A stretch of 5,519 nucleotides of DNA from the NCBI GenBank assembly GCA_937894495.1, contig CALCRR010000383.1, forward strand, positions 1 to 5,519. The letters run 5' to 3'. The DNA comes from an uncultured Ruminococcus sp. (GTDB lineage Bacteria; Bacillota; Clostridia; Oscillospirales; Ruminococcaceae). Made by a program: the position numbers and the translations under genes. The notes under the pieces are model-generated. The model ran no database searches and was not told where the DNA came from. It was given only the letters and a program-made list of their open reading frames with translations. Positions within the stretch are counted from its first letter, which is position 1; each line of letters starts with the position of its first letter. Positions 1 to 5,081 of the stretch are shown one piece after another.

Positions 1-114
1 ATAAAAAATAAGAAACCCCGCCCTATCGACCAAGATTGACGGTGTTTCTTTAACACTTTAAAATCAAGGGAGAAACCGCTGAAGCCATAAGGCTTTGTGC
101 AGTGCCCTTTTATT
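1..114 (-). ncRNA. Predicted small RNA of about 110 nt, type I antitoxin-like (unit A)
   Basis: A perfect sigma-A promoter (149-121) points leftward into this stretch, so an RNA should begin near 114. It first passes through a segment with an AAGCC/GGCTT hairpin (about 82-95). It ends in a long terminator hairpin (50-10) followed by ATTTTTTAT at the window edge. No open frame of useful length lies within it on the minus strand, so it is probably non-coding. A short RNA with a strong promoter and its own terminator, opposed to a possible plus-strand transcript entering from the left, matches the layout of antisense antitoxins of type I systems (TxpA/RatA or Fst style, holin-like toxins). The plus strand ends in a short basic open frame (NKKPRPIDQD, stop at 38-40), which resembles toxin C-termini I know. 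The toxin gene itself would be outside the window. The transcription unit is well supported; the antitoxin role is inference. Confidence 0.55.
10..50 (-). terminator. Rho-independent terminator of unit A
   Basis: The minus-strand RNA can fold a 13-position stem (50-38 with 22-10) containing one A/G mismatch and one G-U pair. The loop is 15 nt and the stem is followed by ATTTTTTAT (9-1). The copy in unit B is the same hairpin with the mismatch replaced by a proper pair. Confidence 0.7.
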
Positions 115-120
115 GTTTAT

Positions 121-149
121 ATTATAACACATAAACCCCCACTTGTCAA
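121..149 (-). promoter_or_regulatory. Consensus sigma-A promoter of the unit A small RNA
   Basis: Read on the minus strand, TTGACA (149-144) is followed by a 17-bp spacer and TATAAT (126-121). All twelve consensus positions match and the spacing is optimal. It lies between units A and B, after the unit B terminator, so unit A should be expressed independently of the operon. Expected transcription start is near 114. Confidence 0.85.
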
Positions 150-160
150 GGTTTATTTCA

Positions 161-211
161 CTAAATAAAAAAGAAACACCGCCCAGCTCACCAAAGTTGA
201 CGGTGTTTCTT
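161..211 (-). terminator. Rho-independent terminator, probable operon end (unit B)
   Basis: The minus-strand RNA folds a 13-bp stem (211-199 with 183-171) with no mismatch and one G-U pair. It is followed directly by TTTTATTTAG. It lies about 90 nt past the stop codon of the Zn-ribbon/QPQQFGG gene. No other convincing terminator lies between the start of the SPFH gene and this point, so it is the likely end of the operon transcript. Confidence 0.75.
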
Positions 212-300
212 TAACACAAAATACTAATGGGAGCAGCCGTCAGCCGAAAGGCTTTGCAGGCGCCCTTTTATTGCTTATAATGTTACACAGACCCTTCGGC

Positions 301-1032
301 TCACTTTTGCAGGGGGAGCTTTTTGCCTGTCTTTTTGAAAACTATGCCCACGATACCTGCGGCTACCATGGCTATGGAAGCTATGAGCAGGAAGTAAAAG
401 CCTGCGCCCATTGTTACTATGCCGGTGTCGTCGTTGGCGACCTCGATGATGTCGATCAGCAAATTCAGAACTCCTGCGATGATAACAACTACGTTTATGC
501 CGAATATCGAAAGCACTATGGCTGCCAGGGAGATTATAAGCACGATAACGCCGTCAGCGCCGTCGATAAGGGCTGCCGTCACCGTTACTCCCCATGCCGA
601 AGCCGAGGCAAAGGGCATAAATATGCTGATAAATGCCAGTATCGAGGTTATCAGACCAAACAGGTTGAAGCGGCTCATTACTCCCCTTTTGGGAGCAAAA
701 CCGGGCTGGGGCATACCGCCGAACTGCGGCATACCTCCAAACGGCGGCTGTCCGCCAAATTGCTGGGGCTGACCACCAAACTGCTGGGGCTGACCACCGA
801 ACTGCTGGGGCTGACCACCAAACTGCTGGGGCTGACCACCAAACTGCTGTGGCTGACCACCGAACTGCTGGGGCTGACCACCAAACTGCTGTGGCTGACC
901 GTCGAACTGCCGGGGCTACGGGTGGGGAACTCCGCCGTTGTTCATTGGCTGACCCTGCCCCAGAGGTGCGCCGCAATTAGCGCAGAAAGGGTTGCCGTCT
1001 GTATTGTTGGTTCCGCATTTGGGACAAAACAT
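301..1032 (-). pseudogene. Zn-ribbon, QPQQFGG-repeat, multi-helix membrane protein with in-frame TAG
   Basis: The reading frame starts at ATG 1032, seven bases after GGAGG, and runs 244 codons to TGA at 303-301. A single TAG at codon 39 (918-916) interrupts it. Codons 1-38 encode a zinc ribbon with CPKC (3-6) and CANC (17-20). Codons 39-94 are eight heptads of the type QPQQFGG. Codons from about 121 to 232 hold roughly four hydrophobic helices, followed by a short basic tail (KKTGKKLPLQK). In the other seven repeat units the codon at the place of the TAG is CAG, so the stop arose by one C-to-T change or is a sequence error. TAG ends two neighbouring genes, so a recoded genetic code is unlikely. 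Restart could occur at ATG 732 or 678; the latter has AGGGGAG only two bases upstream. This would give a membrane part without the zinc ribbon. The intact form is a zinc-ribbon membrane protein of unknown function, probably working with the upstream SPFH/TPM genes. Confidence 0.8.
751..918 (-). repeat. Eight tandem 21-bp repeats encoding QPQQFGG
   Basis: Eight adjacent 21-bp units fill 751-918 without gaps and stay in frame. The six central units (772-897) differ only at a few wobble positions. The two edge units are more diverged: 751-771 has synonymous changes, and 898-918 reads stop-P-R-Q-F-D-G. Copy number could change by slippage without shifting the frame. The encoded linker is Gln- and Gly-rich and probably disordered. 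Confidence 0.95.
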
Positions 1033-1103
1033 ATTTTTTCCTCCGTTTAAATAAATTGGGACTACTCTATTAGTCGCTAGTGGTTAGAGTGCCAGTGGCT
1101 TTT

Positions 1104-1178
1104 AGAAGTAAGAAGTAAGAGGCAAGAAATTTTCTACCCCCACAAAGTCTTTAAAGAGGACTCTTGCTTCTTGCTTCT
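1104..1178. repeat. Intergenic 18-bp inverted repeat of AGAAGYA type
   Basis: AGAAGTAAGAAGTAAGAG (1104-1121) faces CTCTTGCTTCTTGCTTCT (1161-1178). A further partial copy, TCTCTTGCTTCC, begins at 1181. In a plus-strand RNA the two differences become U-G pairs, giving an unbroken 18-bp stem; in a minus-strand RNA they are C-A mismatches. It lies in the roughly 215-bp gap between the TPM gene and the QPQQFGG gene. I see no gene and no convincing promoter in that gap. Confidence 0.75.
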
Positions 1179-1214
1179 AGTCTCTTGCTTCCAGCGGCAC
1201 AGGTGGGGGAAACA

Positions 1215-1248
1215 CCCCGTCCGGTGAGGACCCCCGTCCGGCGAGGAC
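1215..1248. repeat. Tandem 17-bp duplication at the TPM gene stop codon
   Basis: CCCCGTCCGGTGAGGAC (1215-1231) is followed without a gap by CCCCGTCCGGCGAGGAC (1232-1248), with one mismatch. The last base of the second copy is the last base of the TPM gene stop codon (TAG, 1250-1248). The duplication therefore lies in the 3' untranslated part and does not alter the protein. Confidence 0.85.
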
Positions 1249-1985
1249 TAAAACTTGCCGGATGCTCCGCTGTGGTGGCCGCCGCCTGAGCTGGTGTGTC
1301 CGCCGCCGCCGCCACGGCTGTCGTTGTCGGCTACGTATTCACGCTTGACATCTTTGTACAGGAATGTGTCACGGTTGTCGGTGAGCTTGAAGCTGCCCTC
1401 TCTGATGTAGTCGTCAGCCTGATCCTGCATTTTAACGCTGGTGAGCTGGCTCTTGACCGAGCTTGCGTAGATAAGTCCGATTATCGCACCGCCGCCCAGA
1501 GCTATAAATATCCAGTAAAAGGGAATAACTCCCTTGAGCTTCATCTCTGCCTGATCGGCAAAGGTGTCAAAAGCCTTGTAGTAGTTGCCGTTTGAAAGGC
1601 TGGGCTTTATCTTATTGCCTATCTGCTCGCACTTGCTGTCGGGGAACTTATCCTCGCCCTTGCCTGTGCCCGAGATCGCCCAGTCACGCTCCTCCATGCT
1701 TATCATTAAAAGCAGTCCGTCGTCGCCGTAATCGCCGTTTTCAAACCACAGGTCGGCAAAATCCTGGGAGGATATGGCGTCTCCCATGTCGTTCACCGTC
1801 ACAATGACGATGTTCATGTTGTATTTCTCGCTGATATCGTCAAGCCTTTTGCCCAGCGTGCTCTCCTCATCGTCGGTGAGCAGGTCGGCTGCGTCCACCA
1901 GCCTTGGGTCGTAGGCGCTGGCGCTGAGCACCCCAAAGGAGCACATCACCGTCATCAGGGCGAGTATCATAAGTATTTTTTTCAT
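1248..1985 (-). CDS. TPM-domain membrane protein (YdjH-like)
   Basis: This encodes 245 residues starting at ATG 1985, with AGGAGGGG six bases upstream. Residues 1-24 form a signal peptide ending in SASA before YDPRLVD. Residues about 28-150 are a TPM domain (the fold of plant Psb32 and nematode MOLO-1), with the typical VDAADLLTDDE start, IVIVTVN strand and DDGLLLMIS segment. One membrane helix follows at about 152-176, then a soluble stretch and a Gly/Ser/His-rich tail (225-245) that is common at TPM C-termini. The TPM domain should therefore face outside and the tail inside. The gene starts 12 bp after the zinc-ribbon gene ends, so the two are cotranscribed. In B. subtilis YdjH is of this type and is encoded next to YdjG and YdjI. 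Its biochemical activity is not settled, so I assign none. Family confident; role by analogy. Confidence 0.9.
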   Translation of the reverse strand: MKKILMILALMTVMCSFGVLSASAYDPRLVDAADLLTDDEESTLGKRLDDISEKYNMNIVIVTVNDMGDAISSQDFADLWFENGDYGDDGLLLMISMEERDWAISGTGKGEDKFPDSKCEQIGNKIKPSLSNGNYYKAFDTFADQAEMKLKGVIPFYWIFIALGGGAIIGLIYASSVKSQLTSVKMQDQADDYIREGSFKLTDNRDTFLYKDVKREYVADNDSRGGGGGHTSSGGGHHSGASGKF

Positions 1986-1997
1986 GCTGCGCCCCTC

Positions 1998-3074
1998 CTA
2001 TCTGAGTATCAGCCAAGCCACGCCGTAGATAACAGCCGCAGCAATGGCAGCCACCTTTGCGAAGGCTTTCCAGTAAAGCCCCTTGTCGCAGGGCAGGTTG
2101 CCCACAAACTTGCCCGTCTGCCCGTTCATGGCAAATATGTAGTTCTCGTTGTTCCACGAGGTGGTGAGCACCCACACGGGGTAGAGGGCATACTTTGCCT
2201 TGGCATTATGCAGCCTTATGTTGTGACCCTCTGTCACCACCGAGGTGTAGCCCTCCACCGTCTTTCTGAAGGTGGAGTCGATACTGTTTCTCACACGCTC
2301 ATTGGCACGCTCGATAGTGTTGTCGCTGGTGACGTCGTACTTGTCTGCCAGAAAGCCCGAAAGATAAGCGGTCTGGAAGTCCACAGCGTCCTTGAAATCA
2401 AAGGGGTTCACCGACTCCATAAGGTCGTCAGGCATCTGGCTGGAGCCGTCGATAGCCACTTTATCAAAGGCGATCTTGCCCTCTCTGTATACCGAGAAAT
2501 AGCTGGTCTCGGTAATGCGGTAGTTGCCCTCATGCCAGCTCCTCACAAGGCTGGCTTTGTATCTCATGCCGCCCTCAGCGTCCGAGTCGAACAGCCAGAA
2601 GGGCACATAAACTCCCTTGACCTCGTCAAGATGATTTTGAGTTTTGAACACCTTAGGCAGAAATTTCTTGCCCACCAGGTGCTCTTTAAGACCCTTCACC
2701 GCTGCTTCTTTATCCAGCTTGAAGGGTATTATGTAGTCAGGTCTCAGGTCGCCCTTGAACTGACCCATCATGACCACGGGGTTATCGCAGTAGGGGCATT
2801 TTGTGGCTGCCATAGTCTCGTCGCCGATTATCTCGCCGCCGCAGGACTCGCAGTGATATACACGCATTCCGTCAGTCTCCCCCGGCTCCCACTCGTTCTC
2901 CTGCTTATCCCAGTCCATATCATTGTTGCCGTCGGTCTGCAGGTCCGCATCATACTGCTTCAAAGCGTCCATCTCGAACTCGGTGTCGCAGTAGGGGCAC
3001 TTCATCTTCTGCACCTGCGTGTTGAACTGCACACCGCCGCCGCAGCACGGGCATTTGTACTCTTGTATAGCCAA
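1998..3074 (-). CDS. Double zinc-ribbon (TFIIB-type) membrane-anchored protein, YdjG-like
   Basis: This encodes 358 residues. The start is a TTG at 3074, placed eight bases after a strong AAGGAGG (3089-3083); no ATG is available nearby. The N-terminus has two zinc ribbons: CPCC (8-11) with CPYC (26-29), and CESC (75-78) with CPYC (93-96). They are separated by an acidic linker (about 41-68). Residues about 110-330 are a soluble domain of unrecognised fold with motifs such as YVPFWLFD (156-163) and YALYPVWVLTT (295-305). A single C-terminal helix (about 337-357) anchors it, so most of the protein should be cytosolic. Automatic pipelines often label this family TFIIB-type zinc ribbon or a PriA-like helicase fragment; I see no helicase motifs. 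It resembles B. subtilis YdjG in architecture and is of similar length. The stop codon TAG lies inside the ribosome binding site of the TPM gene, suggesting coupled translation. Confidence 0.85.
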   Translation of the reverse strand: MAIQEYKCPCCGGGVQFNTQVQKMKCPYCDTEFEMDALKQYDADLQTDGNNDMDWDKQENEWEPGETDGMRVYHCESCGGEIIGDETMAATKCPYCDNPVVMMGQFKGDLRPDYIIPFKLDKEAAVKGLKEHLVGKKFLPKVFKTQNHLDEVKGVYVPFWLFDSDAEGGMRYKASLVRSWHEGNYRITETSYFSVYREGKIAFDKVAIDGSSQMPDDLMESVNPFDFKDAVDFQTAYLSGFLADKYDVTSDNTIERANERVRNSIDSTFRKTVEGYTSVVTEGHNIRLHNAKAKYALYPVWVLTTSWNNENYIFAMNGQTGKFVGNLPCDKGLYWKAFAKVAAIAAAVIYGVAWLILR

Positions 3075-3082
3075 ATCAAAAA

Positions 3083-3089
3083 CCTCCTT
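3083..3089 (-). promoter_or_regulatory. Ribosome binding site that fixes the TTG start
   Basis: AAGGAGG on the minus strand lies eight bases before TTG 3074-3072. It is the only strong ribosome binding site here, and there is no in-frame ATG near it. The TTG start is therefore well supported. Confidence 0.8.
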
Positions 3090-3182
3090 ATTAATTCATA
3101 ATTAACGATTCATCACCGCTATGCAGCAGTGTCGGTCATGGAGCATGAATTATGGATCAAAACCGCAAATATTTTCGGTCAA

Positions 3183-3207
3183 AGCAGAGGAGACGCACTC
3201 CCCTGCT
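3183..3207 (-). other. Intercistronic hairpin after the SPFH gene
   Basis: The minus-strand RNA can form a 10-bp stem, AGCAGGGGAG with CTCCTCTGCT (one G-U pair), around a TGCGT loop, about 20 nt past the SPFH stop codon. It is followed by TTGACC and not a T-tract, so it is not a standard terminator. It may protect the 3' end of the SPFH message or be a processing site, which would let the SPFH protein be made in excess. The rest of the 153-bp gap holds AT-rich ATTCATAATT-type imperfect repeats and no clear promoter. Confidence 0.5.
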
Positions 3208-3227
3208 GTGCCGAAAAATTCAGTTAG

Positions 3228-4619
3228 TTACTGTACATCGTTTGCGTCGAATACGTCGCCGCACTCGGGGCAGAACTTAGGTGGGTTCTTGGGGTCATCG
3301 GGTACCCAGCCGCACTTGTCGCACTTGTAAAGGGGCTCGCCTGCAGGCTTGGTCGCACCGCACTCCTGGCAGAACTTGCCCTGGTTCACAGCGCCGCACT
3401 TTGTGCAGGTCCAGCCTGCCGCTGCCTGGGGTGCAGGCTTAGGCTTGCCGCAGTTCTGGCAGAACTTGCTGGTGTTCGATGCTCCGCAGTCTGCGCATAC
3501 CCATGCATCGCCGCCGACGGGTGCCGCAGGTGCCTGCTGCTGTGTGGGCTGCTGATACTGCTGCTGGGGCTGCTGAGGCTGCTGGTACTGCTGCTGCTGA
3601 CCTGCCTGGAAGAGTGAAGCTGCATTCATTCCGCCGGCGTTCATAGCCATGCCCATGCCCATAAAGCCCATAGCTGCGCCTGCCTTGTTGCCAGCCGCTG
3701 TATTCATTGCGCTTATCTGTCCGCCTGTGAGGGCTGCCGCTGCCGCATTGGGGTTTGACATCATAGCGATATCCGAAGCTCTTGCCTGCTTCTCCTTGAT
3801 GATATCCTGATACTCCTTGGGGATAGTCAGGGTGGTGATGTTTACCTCAACTACCTCAAGACCCTTGAGCTTGCCCCACTTCTCTTCAAGTGCTGCGTTG
3901 ATAGCAGACCTTAACAGCTCCTTCTGACCGGGCAGCTTGTTGGGTCTTATCTCCTTGTCGGAGATCATCTCGAATGCGGGCATAAGTGCGTCAACGAACT
4001 CGCCTTTAAGGGTAGACTCTATCCTGCTCTTGGGGTACTCGTCATTGACATTGCCTGCAACGTTTGTGTAGAAAAGCAGTGGGTCAGCTATCCTGAAAAC
4101 GTAGTTACCGCTGCACTTTACCTCAGCGTCCAGGTCAAGACCTATCTTGGAGTCAACTATCCTGAAGGGGATAGGTGTAGGTGTGCCAAAGAGGTTGTTC
4201 ATGATATGCTTGGTGTTGAAGTAGTAAACACGCTGATCCTTGCCGGGGTCGCCGCCGTAGCCTATCCTCTTGCCCATGTCGGCAAAGGTAGCTTTAAGGC
4301 TGTTCCAGAAGCCGTTGTCAGCCGCAAAGATCGAGGGGGAGATATCGGTCCTGTAGGTGTATCTGCCCGGCTCTGCGCAGACGTCCACCACCTTGCCGTC
4401 CTCCATGATGATCATGCACTGACCGTCAGCAACGGCAATGCCCGAGCCGTTTGTGATAACGTTATCGTTACCCTTTGTGTTTGAGGAGCGTCCCGTAGTC
4501 TGCTTAACGCCCCTTACCATAAGTACATTGTCGGGAATGGAATCGCATACAAAAAATTCCTTCCACTGGTCAGCCATAGTGCCGCCCGCTGCTCCCAGAA
4601 CAGCTTTAATAAGTCCCAT
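3228..4619 (-). CDS. SPFH-domain protein with three C-terminal zinc ribbons (YdjI-like)
   Basis: This encodes 463 residues. I choose ATG 4619, eight bases after AAGGAGG; the longer frame from ATG 4673 lacks a ribosome binding site and the YdjI-type N-terminus starts MGLIKAVLGAAGG. Residues about 20-285 are the SPFH (stomatin/prohibitin/flotillin-like) domain of the bacterial class that pipelines call 'virion core protein', ending in a helical IPKEYQDIIKEKQARASDIA segment. Residues 290-340 are rich in Ala, Met and Gly. Residues 341-363 are Gln/Pro-rich (QQQQYQQPQQPQQQYQQ). Three zinc ribbons close the protein: CADC/CQNC (375-390), CTKC/CQEC (405-420) and a rubredoxin-like CDKC/CPEC (433-453). 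No obvious membrane helix is present, so it probably binds the membrane peripherally or through the YdjG/YdjH-like partners. In B. subtilis YdjI links PspA to the membrane; no pspA is in this window. The protein is clearly longer than YdjI because of the tail. Confidence 0.9.
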   Translation of the reverse strand: MGLIKAVLGAAGGTMADQWKEFFVCDSIPDNVLMVRGVKQTTGRSSNTKGNDNVITNGSGIAVADGQCMIIMEDGKVVDVCAEPGRYTYRTDISPSIFAADNGFWNSLKATFADMGKRIGYGGDPGKDQRVYYFNTKHIMNNLFGTPTPIPFRIVDSKIGLDLDAEVKCSGNYVFRIADPLLFYTNVAGNVNDEYPKSRIESTLKGEFVDALMPAFEMISDKEIRPNKLPGQKELLRSAINAALEEKWGKLKGLEVVEVNITTLTIPKEYQDIIKEKQARASDIAMMSNPNAAAAALTGGQISAMNTAAGNKAGAAMGFMGMGMAMNAGGMNAASLFQAGQQQQYQQPQQPQQQYQQPTQQQAPAAPVGGDAWVCADCGASNTSKFCQNCGKPKPAPQAAAGWTCTKCGAVNQGKFCQECGATKPAGEPLYKCDKCGWVPDDPKNPPKFCPECGDVFDANDVQ

Positions 4620-4891
4620 AATGATTTCCTCCTTATTTTGAAATTTTATTGTTATGGTCTTGTTTTTCGTCATTTAAAGCATTGATAAGCCGCCATGCAT
4701 TCATCCTGCCCACGTCGGGGAGTCACACAAAGCTCACAGCTCCACGGCTGTTCAGCTCACCCAAGCCAGCCGACATACGCCGGCTCCCGTTCCACGGTGG
4801 GGAGCCGCACAAAGCTCACAGCCCCACGGCGGTTCAGCTCAACAATACAAGTATATGCCGCCGTGAGCTACAAAAGTAAAAATATCTCACC
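4620..4891 (-). promoter_or_regulatory. Long structured 5' leader of the SPFH operon
   Basis: From the expected start near 4891 to ATG 4619 the leader is about 270 nt. Near its 5' end a 10-bp stem (4867-4858 with 4832-4823, one G-U pair) is followed by a second, weaker stem. The same order of stems recurs in the second repeat copy (4772-4767 with 4750-4745, then 4743-4740 with 4722-4719). The last 70 nt are AT-rich and unstructured and end in AAGGAGG. I do not recognise a known riboswitch or T-box. Confidence 0.5.
4711..4842 (-). repeat. Two diverged 50-bp direct repeats in the leader
   Basis: Positions 4711-4760 and 4793-4842 align without gaps at an 82-bp offset, with seven mismatches in 50. 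The conserved cores on the RNA strand are GAGCTGAA and CTGTGAGCTTTGTG. Base changes at 4749/4831 are matched by changes in the partner arm outside the repeat (4768/4859), which keeps a stem paired in both copies. Confidence 0.85.
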
Positions 4892-4897
4892 AATTAA

Positions 4898-4926
4898 ATT
4901 ATACACTATTTTCCGGAGCCCTTCAA
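4898..4926 (-). promoter_or_regulatory. Sigma-A promoter of the SPFH operon
   Basis: On the minus strand TTGAAG (4926-4921), a 17-bp spacer and TATAAT (4903-4898) form a near-consensus promoter, in a region with no competing frame. It does not look like a sigma-W promoter, which would have an AAC-type -35; B. subtilis pspA-ydjGHI is controlled by sigma-W. Upstream, 4927-5081 contains no gene I can support. Confidence 0.8.
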
Positions 4927-5081
4927 CGTCCAAACTGACAGGTCGGGTGTAAAACTTTCGGGTCGAAATTTGTGGAAATTCAACAATAAGCGCCTGAACT
5001 CCCCCAAAACGGGAATAAAACGTGAGCGCAGCGAACACCGCCAATTATGAATTAGAAAAGCTCCGAAAAAACTATCAGTTA

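Larger units (their letters stand above)
10..290. repeat. Tandem pair of related structured units A (10-130) and B (171-290)
   Basis: The two units align over about 120 bp with the same order of parts. First comes an AAGAAAC-CCG ... CGGTGTTTCTT inverted repeat. Next is TTTAACAC and an AT-rich gap, then GGGAG with an inner AGCC/GGCT hairpin. Each ends in GCCCTTTTATTG and a TTATAA-rich tail. The inner hairpin loops differ (ATAA in A, GAAA in B) while the stem is kept. On the plus strand the second hairpin (68-106 and 229-265) is followed by TTTTATT, so it could terminate rightward transcripts. Sequence has drifted while structure is retained, which suggests an old duplication of an RNA element. 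Confidence 0.75.

Noticed and set aside
10..290. CRISPR array from the repeated units at the left end
   Set aside because: There are only two copies, they are about 120 bp long and diverged, and they contain terminator-like hairpins; there are no short identical repeats with unique spacers.
901..918. Recoding of TAG as an amino acid in this organism
   Set aside because: TAG ends the TPM gene right after its typical Gly-rich tail, and also ends the YdjG-like gene, so it works as a normal stop here.
554..976. Minus-strand frames with WWSAPAV or VVSPSS repeats (554-976 and 678-884)
   Set aside because: These are other-frame readings of the same 21-bp repeats and have no ribosome binding site.
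271..1050. Long plus-strand frame across the QPQQFGG gene (KLLGLTT repeats)
   Set aside because: It is the antisense reading of the 21-bp repeats, has no ribosome binding site, and opposes a minus-strand frame with zinc ribbon and membrane helices.
2208..3101. A 297-residue plus-strand frame
   Set aside because: It is the shadow of the YdjG-like gene, which has the TTG start, ribosome binding site and CxxC motifs; the plus frame shows no recognisable domain.
3221..3233. Terminator at the SPFH stop codon (CAGT/ACTG then AATTTTT)
   Set aside because: The stem is only four A/T-mixed base pairs and overlaps the stop codon, too weak to call.
4620..4673. An 18-codon N-terminal extension of the SPFH gene from ATG 4673
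   Set aside because: No ribosome binding site precedes 4673, while AAGGAGG stands eight bases before ATG 4619, where the family-like N-terminus begins.
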